Source of the DNA: Asterochloris sp. CNOR1
Taxonomy: Eukaryota; Chlorophyta; Trebouxiophyceae; Trebouxiales; Trebouxiaceae
DNA length: 64,000 bases
Reading direction: 5' to 3'
NCBI GenBank assembly: GCA_963969365.1
Contig: OZ017757.1
Coordinates: forward strand, 434,001 to 498,000
Position 1 is the first letter of the stretch. Every line of letters begins with the position of its first letter. The position numbers and the translations under genes were made by a program. The notes beneath the pieces were generated by a model. The model made no database searches and had not been told where the DNA came from. It was given only the letters and a program-made list of their open reading frames with translations. Shown one piece after another: positions 34,924 through 46,300 of this stretch.

Positions 34924-37548
34924 TCAGTCTGCCTTCCTCAGCCTGCTGCCTGCTGCAGTGTCATCCCCAGCGATCTCTGCCATGAACTGCTGCAGCTTCT
35001 CCTGGTATGTGAAGATCACGCTGAGGATGATGACCATGCTGGCCAGGATGCCTGCATGCACAACGCTAGAATCCTTGAAACTTATGCATAAGCGCATTAC
35101 AGCTGCCTTGACACTGCCTGCTCAAGCAGCCACATAGCATGCTGCCTGCTGCTGTGCATCCTCTCTGCAGATATTGCAGTGTTTTGAGGCCACAACGCAT
35201 CAACACATTGAGGCAGCCAGTGCTGGCAGATTCCATCATGCTCTCATCATGGTGCAATGCATGCTGGCTGGACAGCTTGCAACGCCACCTCGCATAATGC
35301 TGTGCACTACACAGGCACAGGCACCGCGTGGGCAACTGCGCATAGTTCTCGAAAATCCTGCACATGCTGCTGATGTAATCCAGGGCACTGCTGCCAGCCC
35401 TCAGCAATCTGAAGCTCCACATGCAAGCCTCAAGCCCCACTCCATGTCTCAAGTGGAATTGTGCTTCTCACCTGCGCCAGACACCACGTACAGGCCCTTC
35501 AAGGCCTCCACAGGACTCACATTCACCCATTGGTAGCGCACCAATAGATGCTTGGGCCAGTGCGTGGAGTTGCGGAACTCCTCCACCAGCAGCGCGTGCT
35601 GCTGGAGATAGGCTGGCGGCACGAGCACCACCTGCAGTCCGAAAGTCGCCAGTAATATCAGGTTGCAGCTTGTTGCCGAATGGCAGAGCATGTCACTATG
35701 GGTGAGCTGGGGCCTTGTTGCCACCAGTACCCACCGACTCGGCCAAGCACATTTCATGTTGGCCTTGGCTGGATCTGTGCTCTTGTTGGCAACTGCTGTG
35801 TCTGGATCAACAGCACGTTGATCACCAGCACACACCCCTGTGGTTCTGCAACACCTCAGGCTGACGCAGACCTTTGCTGCCACCAGCTACCAGCACAACA
35901 CATTGTCCCGACACTCTGGCTGGGCTGTTGTGATGCACTGGCTGACCTTGGGCTTAGCTGACACCAGCTCCCAATGAATTGTGTCACCAGGCTGACCAGC
36001 AGCACGATTCTAGAATTGCACCCTTCAGCGGCTTGTACTCAAGGGCTCAGCAAGCCTCTGACTGCCCAGCTTGGCTTGGCAGCACTGTCTCTGCCTACCT
36101 TGGCCTTGGCCGCCACCAGCTCAGCAGCTGAGTAGGTGAGCTCAACCTCCAGCATTGGCACTGCTGGAGCATGTTTCCCAATCAGGGTCAGCCAGGGAGT
36201 CACCAAGCGCTCTCCTGCAGCAGGATAGTCAGGCTGTGCAGATGCCAGCTGGGGCCTGCAGCTGAAGGGGCTTTATTGCTATCAGGAGCAGCCACGGCGT
36301 GACCAGGCGCTTCCCTGCAGCAATAACTGTCCCTGGTCTTGTGAAAGTGAAAGCAGTCACTGGGTTCTGCACTAAGGGGCTGACGGCAAGACCAGGAGGA
36401 GCCAGTGCGCAGCTAACAGCAACCCTGCAGCCAACCATGCGTCCCCAATCAGGCTGTACAGGCACTTTCTGGGATTTGCAGCAAGGGGCAACTCTCCTAT
36501 CAGGGTGAGCCAGAGCATGACTTAGGAAGGAGGCAGGTTCTCTGCCTCCAAACACTAGCTGGCGAGCTGGTCATTGCACAGGCTGTTGAGCAGCCACCAA
36601 GTTGGCTGATGGGCCGCTCTTATGCAACCCACCAATTAGCAGCTGCTGAGCCATCATGGCCACAGTGCACGCACATGTACAGCACAGCAGAGGATAGCTG
36701 CACAGGCAGTAGTCTGGTGTCATGCTGCACCAGGTGCCAGATGTTGGTGCACTCCACAGTCCATGTTCACCTCACCATCGAAAGAGAACGAGACTTTGTA
36801 CTTGTCCACAGTGCTGAGGCCTCCAAAGAGTCCCAGCGGAACAACAGCCTGCACATAGAATCAGACATCTGAACAGACCCAAAGTTGACATCCTTGATGC
36901 AACCTCAGCCTGCGCACACAGACACACACAGGCTTGCACGACAGCTCTGAAGAATGAAGGGCTGATGGTCTGAGTAGACACTGCATGGTTGCCTCTGCAG
37001 CAACATCAAGGCAGCAAGGCCAGCAGGGCTCCCCTGAGCTTCAAACCATGATCAGAGCACATGGTGTCACCCGCCTTGTGATGAAGGCCGCATGATGCAG
37101 TCTGCCATGGTGCGGAAGATATGCATCTTCAGGTGGGGTGCAGGCTCACCACTGTCTGCTCCCCAAAATGGGGGCAGTTACGTCCAAGCAAGTCCTGCCA
37201 ATGGGTGCGCTTCTGCAATAGAGGCACACATGTACCCTCGGCAAAAGATCTGTAATTCTCATGCAAAAGCTGCTGGACTCTGCAGCCAGTACAGCCTCTG
37301 CTAGAGAACTGCACATGGGAGAACTTGCACACTGTAGGGCTAGCTTCGCCACCTGATTCAGCTATCATGTTCCCACAGCGCAAGAACCAGAGCAGGCAGA
37401 CCAAAGCATGCCTGAGATCTAGCCTCACCCCATGGACCTGCGCCCGCCGTGATGCTGGCACAAACTCGCCAACTTGAAAGCTGGTGGCGCCACTGGGGAC
37501 TTGTTGGCACATCAGGGCTGTCAGCAGGAGCCATGCTGCGCAGCGCAT
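34924..37548 (-). CDS. Small type I membrane protein resembling plant Expp1
   Basis: Six minus-strand exons with agreeing phase: 37548-37429, 37212-37150, 36848-36776, 36214-36099, 35631-35472 and 35051-34924 (TGA), 219 residues. ATG at 37548 begins a signal peptide (MRCAAWLLLTALMCQQVPSG). The luminal part includes HWQDLLGRNCPHFGE, VDKYKVSFSFDG, ERLVTPWLTLIGK and STHWPKHLLVRYQW. A single membrane helix (GLYVVSGAGILASMVIILSV) sits near the C-terminus, followed by a short charged cytosolic tail. From memory, the order and motifs, above all HWPKHxLVRYxW before a helix, match plant proteins annotated 'Expp1'. Their role is not known to me; a secretory-pathway location is inferred. Divergent from the dehydrogenase gene, with 280 bases between the start codons. 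Confidence 0.75.
36270..36520 (-). repeat. Array of decayed copies of Expp1-like exon 4, about 100-110-base period
   Basis: The real exon start region carries tcagggtcagcc at 36182 and cctgcagca at 36214. Copies: 36282 (tcaggagcagcc, then cctgcagca at 36314), 36392 (ccaggaggagcc, then cctgcagcc at 36424) and 36500 (tcagggtgagcc). The 36282 copy still reads KRLVTPWLLLI against the real ERLVTPWLTLI, so it is the most recent. Confidence 0.85.
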
Positions 37549-37828
37549 GGATCACCAGGGATCACTGGGTTCCATCAAAGCATGGAAGTTGGACTCCTCT
37601 GGGGCATACGCCTGAGATCAACGCATAGGCACCTGTCCTGATGATGTGATCATTTTCGCAATTGCATGGCGCTGGCAGCCGTGTTGACAGAGTGAAAGTG
37701 GTTTCTCATGTTGACCATAGGTCACAGATCAATTTTCCCATGGCATGCTGTGCTCGCTGATTGCTCGCCCTTTGTCATCTGCAGTCAGCAGCTCATCCAG
37801 AGTCAACCACAGGCAGTTGAGAGCCATC
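37549..37828. promoter_or_regulatory. Shared divergent promoter region
   Basis: 280 bases separate the start codons of the Expp1-like gene (leftward) and the dehydrogenase gene (rightward), so both promoters must lie here or inside first introns. No TATA box or other known motif stands out. Confidence 0.4.
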
Positions 37829-40800
37829 ATGAGCTCGACCAGCAAACTCTACCCTCCTGCAGACATCAGCATGCAGACTGTGCTCGTGACAGGTGCTGAA
37901 CATCAGATTCCCTGTACTCCTGGCTGGAACCCCCAGTATCACCTGATCATTCAAACACATGTGCAGGAGCCAGCTCAGGCATTGGCGAGGCGTGTGCATG
38001 GCGCTTTGCAGAAGCAGGTATATGCCTGTCGACACTTGAGAGCCAGGATTGGAGGAAACAGTTTTCTCATCAAGATGCAGCTCATGGCTCACCTCTGCAG
38101 GCTGCAAACTGGTGCTGACAGCCCGGAGAACCGACAGGCTGGAGAAGCTGGCCAAGGAGTTGCATGACAAGTACAAGGTCAGAACATGCCTGGGAAGACA
38201 TTGAGTGCTGGACTGAGCTGAGCAACCCTGCACTTCCCATTGAGACTGCTTGTGAGGTAGAAAATCGTTCCAAGGCACAGCTGCTCGCTGCATTTCTGTC
38301 AAGGACGATGGTTGTCCTCTTTTGGCAAAAGCTCTGTTCTGCATGGGTCAGCATTGGCAGGGGCACACGCTGCCACACGACATTGGCACAGCATGCTGTC
38401 AACTTCTCGAGATGTGTGCATGGCCACTTGCAGCAGGTCCGACCTGCTGCACTGCGCAAGGCCCATTGTGTCTGGAAAACACCCGCCGCTCACAATTGAC
38501 TGCAGCACCGTTGTGGAGCTGGGATAGGGCGTCATAGACCTTGCAATGGGGGGCACTTGGGGGGCCGCAGTTGCTAGTAACCCTCGCTCAGCTGCCCTAC
38601 ACAGTGTTGAGTGCGCAGCTAACCCCCCTGCAAGGTTAGGCCTGGCTGTCAAGCTCTTCTTTGGCCGTGCTGCTGAGTAAGGTGACTGACTGTGCAGGTG
38701 CCTGTCCACTCGGTGTCCCTGGACCTGATGGACTTTGAGAAGCTGCAGGAGCTGCCCAAGCGCCTGCCAGCTGAGTTTAGAGAGGTGGGCCTTGCTGCCA
38801 GCTTTCTGGCTGTACCCGTCAGCCAGAGTGCACCTTGGCTGCTAATAGTGCCTGCAGGAGGTGCCTGCCAGTAGAGCCCTGAGATGGGCTTAGTTGGCAG
38901 CCAGCCGCTGCCTGCTTGCTGCGTCCAGGGAAGTCAAATGTTGCTACCTGCTTGCTGCTGCCTGCCCAAGCAACTCACAGTCCTTTTCAGAGAGCTGGGC
39001 CTACAATCCATTGTGGAGCTTGTGCAGTGTGTCTGGTGCTGCTGGTGTGACAGTCCCACATTGCCAGGCTGCAGACTGCCAGTGCAGCACCTGCTGGGTT
39101 GCAAGGGTGCCCTGAGCACCAGGGGCTCTCGCAGCCATGGTGTGCTTTGCTGCTATGCAGACTTGCAGCCTGTCTGGCCAGCTCAGGTGGATAACCTTTG
39201 GAGCGGTGCTGCCCTGGATGTTGGCACCGCTTCTATATGTGGAGCTGAATGTTGGGACACGCGTTGCTGCCTGCTATAGGTTGACCTCCTGCAGAGCGAA
39301 GCAGGCTCCACTCTGTGCATAGCTCCTGTGGGTGGGGTTGCGGCCCTGCAACTTGCTATGCGTGCTTGCTGCAGATTGTTCTGTTGCACACTTCAGGCCT
39401 GGCTGCCTGGAACAGCCCCAGCAGGTGGTGCAAGGGCAGCTCCCCACCCGTGCCTTATCTGCTTGCTGCAGGTGGGCATGCTGCTGAACAAAGCAGGCTT
39501 GGCCCTGCACATGGTCCGACACAAGGTCTGTGTAGGCTTCGACCAAGCTTTTTCTATTGCTTCCTGCAGGTGGATATCCTGCTGAACAACGCAGGCCTTG
39601 CTCTAGGGACAGCCCCTGTCCAGGACAACAAGGAGGAGCACATCATCAGCATGGTAAGCTGGACAGGTTCCTGCTACAGGGCAGTGCATCACCTGGTTAC
39701 TGACCTTCTGATGCGCATGTGCCCACCGGCAGGCAGGCCTAGGTTGTTACAACAGAAAGGGTGCAGGCCTGGCTGTCAGCTGCCAGCTGTCACATACTTG
39801 CTGGGGTCTCAGTCACTCCACAGGAGCCGTATCTGGCTGCCTACACCAAATGATCAGCCTGGCTGGCAGATAGGCTGAGGGGGACTGCAACCTGCAGCAG
39901 CGTGCTGGCACTGACCGCACAGCGCTATACACAAAAGTCTGAGCAGCAGCAGCATCTTGGCATCCAGACGCTGTGGACACATGCAAGCTGGCCGTCTTGA
40001 AGACCAGAGGCACTCAAGCTTCAGCAGGGCATGGTCATGCGCAGCCTTTCACATGCGCTCAATGGCAAGCGTCAGCTTGCAATGTCTTGCCACACTTCTG
40101 CCACAACGTTGCAGCCTTGGCGCTGCAGGTGAACACAAACATCACAGCTGTTGCACTACTCACCAAGATTTTTGCAGCAGGTGACCAGCAACTGCTCAGT
40201 CCTCCCTGTACCTGGCAATCTGCTGCTTAATGACTCCTGTGCCCCACACTGAAGTCTGCTGACACTGCAGGCATGGTCAAGCGGGAACGTGGGCACATCG
40301 TGAATGTGAGTCTATACTGACTTGGAGGTGTGCACTTGCCTGGTTGGGCTGACAGCCTGCATACAGGATTCATGTTGCCAATTGCGTCTGTCTCTATTTG
40401 ACCTGCTGACTGAAAGTGCTGTACCCGTTGCCTACAGATCTCCTCCATTGCTGCCCATTGGAGCTACCCAGGTGAGATGTGATGTAATTTGCATGCAGGT
40501 CAGCAGTGTCCTATATATTCTTCTGCAATAAGGCTCTGTCTGCAGGTGGCAGCATTTACAGTGCCACCAAGCACTTCATTCATGGGTTTACAGAGTGTGC
40601 AAGGTGCGCTGTGAGAGGGCCTCTCTCACAAACAAATCTGACTTGCTCAAGCTCCACTTGCTCACGTAGCAGCACTGTCCCCCTCTCAGGCAGCTGCAGC
40701 TGTCTGAGACAGCTCCGTGCATGCCTGTGCCAATTGCTGATGTATCTGCAGACATGACCTCGTAGGCACTCCCATTCGGGTGACAGCCATCAGCCCTGGC

Positions 40801-42298
40801 GCTGTGGAGACTGAGTTCAGCAAGGTGATTCAGGGGCTGCACAGGTGCATGCAATCCCCTGCATTGCATCCCCAGGTACAGGGGGGCCCAAGATGACAAA
40901 CTGTCCTGCCCGTGGCAGCAGCGTCTTTGTTACCTGTCCAATGCAATGGCCGGCAGCTTCAGCACTCTGCGGGTGCTGATCAATGCCAAGAGCACAGCAA
41001 TCAACAGCACCAATAGGGGGCGATCGATCTGGGTCGACAGGGAGCATACTGACGCCTCTGCAGTCATCAGCTTTTGACTTTGCAGCCTGAATTGAAACCC
41101 CCAGTGTTGCATTCCCCTGACAGCAGGGTGGCTAAGGAAGGAGGCCAGGCCACTTGAGTTGTGTGGCAGTGTGTTGCTAGGAACACAGTTGTGCTGTGAT
41201 CATCTGCCTGGCCAGCTGCTCAGCATGCCCTTTTCCCCTTCCTCAACCATGGGGAAGGCCTTGCCTGGGGGACCGGCAAATTTGCAGCACCTGAGAGGTA
41301 GACTGTGTAAAGACTCCGTGGTATAGAGAGGCAGAAGTGTCCTCTGAGGGGCCGTCAGCCAATTGGGCAGCTCAGGTGCTAACATGAGTGCAGCTCCCCA
41401 TGATGCTGGCCCACTGCCGACAGACTGTCAATGCCTGCCACAGCTACTGATCAGAAACTGTGCCGCCATTGACAGTGCTGCCGGTCCCCTGCTCCAGGTC
41501 AGATACGGCGGCGACTCCTCCAAGGCTTCAGCTGTATATGATGGCATCGAGCCCCTGGTCGGTGCAGATGTGGCAGACAATGTCATGTAAGCCTGATATA
41601 TGGCATCTGCATCAGTGATGTGTCTGCATAGGTCAGGCTCCAGGCAACCATGCTGTCAGAGCCCCTTGTTGGAGCAATGAGGACAGATGGGAGCCTGCCT
41701 GCCGTTGTCAGTCTGCTGGCTCTGGAGAAGATATTTTTGCGCAACAGCCCAGTGCTGACGCCACTGCCTGTCACCTGCAAGCACCTCTTTTAACTGTCAG
41801 CCAGAATGGCATAGGCCGCCGACCCTGTTCGGCTAGGCATCTGCTGTTTTGCTCCTGCAGAAGACAACCTTTGCAGCATCAAGCTTTGCAACATCATTGA
41901 TCTGTGCAATATTGACACGTAGATGCTCTCTGCAGGTATGCTGTCACCCGGCCCAGTCATGTGCAGATAGGTGAGCAGTGGTTTTGCGCACCCTGTATTT
42001 CACTGTGTGCAGCTCAGAGCTTGATATCACCTCTGCCAGTGCAGGCGAAATCATTATGTATGCTACCCTGCAGTCCAGCCCTCAGGTGCGGCTGCACAGC
42101 TCTAGAGATCTGCTGCTTGCCCTGTCAAGAAAATCCAGCAGCCTTTTCAGCAGATGTTCAAGTGCGACGAGTCTTTGCTGTGGTGCAGAGCATTGCCAGA
42201 GTGCTGAAGAAAGACTGAGGGTGATGCAAAGGTATCTTCATTGGGCCACAGAATTGGTGCTCAATACTTTGCACTGGAGGCCACAGGACCTGATGTGA
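37829..42298 (+). CDS. NADP-dependent short-chain dehydrogenase (YdfG/YMR226C-like 3-hydroxy acid dehydrogenase)
   Basis: Exons, all in phase: 37829-37892, 37967-38017, 38101-38177, 38698-38784, 39570-39653, 40129-40180, 40271-40305, 40438-40471, 40546-40603, 40752-40824, 41498-41586, 41936-41970 and from 42045. Classical SDR oxidising beta-hydroxy acids such as serine or L-allo-threonine, probably cytosolic. It shows the TGASSGIG nucleotide loop, TARR (NADP-preferring Arg), LLNNAG, NISS (catalytic Ser) and YSATK (catalytic Tyr/Lys), then SPGAVETEF and VRYGGDSSKASAVYDG, close in order to yeast YMR226C. About 260 residues are reached at ATLQSSPQ (42085), the family's usual end. The frame stays open to a TGA at 42296, but the last 70 codons run into a dispersed repeat, so a further splice at 42086 is more likely than this longer tail. 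Confidence 0.93.
38785..38985 (+). repeat. Decayed copies of the dehydrogenase exon 38698-38784
   Basis: The exon end, gcgcctgccagctgagttta then gaggtgggcctt, recurs as gtgcctgccagtagagccct then gatgggctta at about 38861. It recurs again as ctgcccaagcaactcacagt then gagctgggcc at about 38964. Spacing is about 100 bases. Confidence 0.65.
39088..39569 (+). repeat. Array of decayed copies of the dehydrogenase LLNNAG exon, about 95-base period
   Basis: The true exon starts at 39570 (gtggatatcctgctgaacaa). Preceding copies start after an AG at 39472 (gtgggcatgctgctgaacaa, reading LLNKAGLAL), 39375 (attgttctgttgcacac, then caggcctggctgcctggaac), 39280 (gttgacctcctgcagagcga, then gcaggctcca), 39187 (gtggataacctttggagcgg) and, weakly, 39088. 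Decay increases with distance from the live exon. Confidence 0.85.
41636..41720 (+). repeat. Decayed copy of dehydrogenase exon 41498-41586
   Basis: cagagccccttgttggagca at about 41658 echoes cgagcccctggtcggtgcag at about 41549. Both are preceded by an AG-GTCAG exon start (41631 and 41498). Confidence 0.65.
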
Positions 42299-42515
42299 CC
42301 ACAGGGCTCGGCCTGCTGCATGCATGGTATCATCGATGCAGCAAGGCTCTCGAGAGCTCATTCTTAAGCTCAAGCTTGGCTGTGAGAGGCTGAAATATAA
42401 CCCCAAGTTGCAACATGAAGCCTGACTTGGGCAGGCTTGGATGACTTCATTTTCCAGTACGGTTTTTATTCTCAGCCTTTGCATTCTCTTGCTGGGACAG
42501 CAGGATACACTGTGT
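42134..42515 (+). repeat. Dispersed repeat family, copy 1, left arm
   Basis: Aligns with 57492-57850 on the same strand: both share ctttgctgtggtgcagagca / ccttgctgtggtgcagagca, a conserved peptide end VVQSIA.VLKKD-stop, and ctgctgcatgcat, then gggcaggctt and tctgggacagca / gctgggacagca. It overlaps the nominal C-terminus of the dehydrogenase gene. Confidence 0.8.
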
Positions 42516-42689
42516 GCACTCATCCAGTTGCTTGCCAATCCTGCAAAGCACAGGCACTGGCAAAATAGCGATGACATTGATGGACACACGGCAGCTACCT
42601 GGCATGTTGTCACACTTGTTGTGGCATTGCTGAGCACCCTTTAGAAGCAGCATGAAGCTCAAGTCAAGTGCCAATGCTTCAAAGGTGCC

Positions 42690-42957
42690 TTGCTACAGTA
42701 AACAGCTGTTGCTGGCTGTTTGCATGGGTTACAAGCTGCTGCCCCTGCTGTTCTGCTGTTAGTGCGAGACAGCAGTGGCAACCGACCAGGCAGGTGCACA
42801 ATGTCCACCCTGCTCTCCCAGAAAGAGAGTGCGCACAATGAGTGCACATGGAGCTTAAGGCCTGCCGAACTCAGGCAGCTTTACAGTGTAGATATGGTTG
42901 AGGCGTGCACAGCCAAGCTTGTAAGCCATGATGCACAATGCATGCAATAGCCCTGGC
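42690..42957 (-). repeat. Dispersed repeat family, copy 1, inverted right arm
   Basis: The reverse complement aligns with 57690-57880: it shares cgcactctctttctgggaga / tgcgctctctttctgggaca and ggtggacattgtgcacctgc / tggtgaacattgcgcacccg. With the left arm at 42134-42515 it makes a diverged inverted pair around a spacer of about 175 bases. Confidence 0.8.
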
Positions 42958-43323
42958 TTGCAGCCATGCCAGCAGGTACCCAGATTGCTATAAAGTTTCA
43001 GGCCCACTTGCTGGAGCCTGGTGCAGTAAATTTTGTTGATGACGGCTGAAAATGCGGTCTAAAAGGCGTGCCTGCCGGTAACTGCCATGAAGCCAGCAGA
43101 TTGCTCATCCAACCCGCTTTCTACTTAAGTGGAACGCGTTTTTGAAATATGCCCTAATCCACTTGGCTTGCAAGGCTGTGACCAGGCTGTGACTATTTGA
43201 TATCACCCCACATGTTGGAGGCTCTCCAACGCTTAGGTCTTGTTGAAGCAACGAGTCCGAGCTTTCGTTGTGATTCGGTATCGTTGAGCAGGCGGCTGCA
43301 CGGGAGGCGATAAAGCCTGCACA
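42958..43323. other. Intergenic region upstream of the surface-protein gene
   Basis: About 365 bases with no coding signal; presumed promoter of the large plus-strand gene. No named promoter element stands out. Confidence 0.35.
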
Positions 43324-46300
43324 ATGAGGCATGTGTTGGCCATGCTGTTGGTGAGCAGAACAATGTCAAGCCGCTGGCATGTGCCCTCCTTTGCTGTTTG
43401 CACAGGAATTGAAGAGTTCAGGAAGTCTGCAACGTGTGTGGCTCTGCTCAACACCATCAATTGCCGCTGTCTTGTGGAGACTGGGATCAAGAGTGCCTGT
43501 GGAGTTGATCCTCCAGAAAGACTGCTCAAGCTTATGCCCCTGGGTGTGCAGGTGACCCTGCTGGCTCAACTCATTGCCATCCAAGAAGTTGGGTGGGTTT
43601 TGCAAGCATGAATACATCATACATAAGTTACCTGACTGATAGATGCCTGCCCACCAAGACATCCCTGATGGTGTGCTGCTGAATGATTCATACTGCCTGT
43701 CTGCAGCGCAGCCAACACCACAGCACCAGGTGGGTGGGGACCAAGTACCCAATTTGATTGCAATCAGTCTGTGTTGAATGCGATGCATTGGCCAGCACAC
43801 AGAAGGGAACCTCACAAAACAGCTTCTCTGTTCAACTTCAGCCAACACCACTGGGCCGCCAGCTACCATCGCTGAGAGCCCAGCCACCACACAAGCTCCA
43901 CCACCACCACGACCACCGCCGCCACGACCACCACCACCATCACCACCACCACCACCACCATCACCGCCACCACCACCATCCAGCACCACTGTGGCTACCA
44001 ATCAGGCGCCACCACCATCACCACCACCGCCACAACCGCCGCCACCTGAGGCCCCAGCCACAACAAGGGCACCAGCCAATACCACTGTGGCAACCGCCCA
44101 GGCGCCACCACATCCACCACCATCACCACCACCACCTTCGCCACCATCACCATTATCACCATTATCACCACCAACACCACCTGAGGCCCCAGCCACAACA
44201 AGGGCGCCAGCCAACACCACTGTGGCTACTACCCCGGCGCCACCATCACCTCCACCGCCACAACCACCACCACCACGACCTCCACCGCCACCATCACCAC
44301 CGCCACCATCACCACCGCCACCATCTCTACCACCACCACGATCACCTCCACCTCCACCACAACCTCCACCGCCACCATCACCACCACCTCCACAATCACC
44401 ACCACCTCCACCACAACCTCCGCCGCCACCATCACCACCACCTCCACAATCACCGCCACCTCCACCACAACCTCCGCCGCCACCATCACCACCACCTCCA
44501 CAATCACCACCACCTCCACCACAGCCTCCACCGCCACCATCACCACCACAACCACCGCCTGAGGTGCCAGCCACGACCCGGGCACCAGCGACCACTACTG
44601 AGGCCCCAGCCACCACCGCTAGAACACCAGGTCCCACTACTACCGAGGCCCCAGCGACCACTACTGAAGCCCCAGCCACCACCACAAGAACACCAGGTCT
44701 CACTACTACCGAGGCCCCAGCGACCACTACCGAGGCCCCAGCCACACCAGGGGAGCCAGCCGCCGCCGCTGGAACACCGGGTCCCACCACCACTGAGGCC
44801 CCAGCCACACCAGGGGAGCCACCCGCCGCCGCTGGAACACCGGAGCCCACCACCACTGAGGCCCCAGCCACACCAGGGGAGCCAGCCGCCGCCGCTGGAA
44901 CACCGGAGCCCACCACCACTGAGGCCCCAGCCACACCAGGGGAGCCAGCCGCCACCTATATGGCTACCCCGCAGGCGCCAGCAACCACCAGTGATGCCCC
45001 AGCCACAACAGAGGAGCCACACACCACCACTGGAGTGCCAGCTCGCAACACTGTGAGCCCAGCCATAACAGAGGCGCCAGCCACCACCTCGGTGCCATCG
45101 ACCACCACTGAGGCGCCAGCAACCACGACACAAGGCCCCGCCACAACAAGGGCTCCAATCGCCACTGCGATGCCAGTGGGGGCCTACCTTCCGGGCCTGA
45201 CCACTTCAGCCTCTGGGCCAGTGGGGTCAGCTGCTTCTCCCAGGGCTTCAGCTGGGGCGCCATTGCTGTTTGTGGAACAGCCACCACTTGGTCCTGAAGC
45301 ACAGCCTTTGCCTCCTGCCCCTGGACCAGAGACCATTGGACAGGCATCCCCTTTCCCACCGGGGACACCACAGGGGGCCTTCCTCCCAGGCCTGACCACT
45401 TCAGCCCCTGGGCCAGTGAGGGCAGCTGTGTTTCCCACACATTTGCCTCCAGCTGGGGCACCGTTGCTGTTTGTGGAGCAGCCACCACTGGGTCCAGAAT
45501 CACGGCCAGCCCCTGGACCAGAGACTATTGGACAGGCATCCCCTTCCATCTCACAGACACCACAGCGGGCCTACCTCCCAGGCCTGACCACTTCAGTCCC
45601 TGGGCCAGTGGGGCCAGCTGCGACTCCCACACATCTGTCTCCAGCTGGGGCCCCAGTGCTGTCTGTGGAACAGCCACCACTGGGTCCAGAATCACAGCCA
45701 GCCCCTGGACCAGAGACCGTGGGACAGGCAACAACTTCTCCACCACAGACACCACGGGGAGCCTACCTCCCAGGCCTGACCACTTCAGCTTCTGGGCCAG
45801 TAGGGCCAGCTGCGATTCCCACATCTCTGTCTCCAGCTGGGGCACCATTGCTGTTTGCGGAACAGCCACCACTCGGTCCTGAAGCACAGCCAGCCCCTGG
45901 ACCAGAGACCATTGGACAGGCAGCAACTTCCCCACCACAGACACCACAGGGGGTCTACATCCCAGGCATGAACCACACAGCCCTTGCGCCCGTGGGGGCA
46001 GCTGCGATGCTCACACCTCTGCTTCCAGCTGGGGTCCCGCCACCTTCCATGACACCATCACTGCCGGGTCCAGAGTCACAGCCAATCTCTCCAGCCGCTG
46101 GACCAGTTGCGCAGGCAGCCACTTCCCCACCACAGACACCACCGGGGGCCTACCTCCCAGGCCTGAACACTTCAGCCCCTGGTCCGGTGGGGGCAACAAC
46201 TCTTCCCACACCTGTGTCTCCAGCCGGGACCCCACTCCCTTTTGTGACACAGCCACCAGCTTCAGCCTACACCACCTTGACAACAAGCCCACAGCCTCTG

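Noticed and set aside
42134-42957. Inverted arms taken as a complete foldback DNA transposon
   Set aside because: Arm ends are diverged, no target-site duplication or transposase frame is visible, and copy 2 has only one orientation; left as an unclassified repeat.
43366-45133. Long minus-strand open frames opposite the Pro-rich stalk (Gly/Val-rich, for example 44955-44002)
   Set aside because: Mirror image of a low-complexity CCA-rich coding exon; composition explains the absence of stops.
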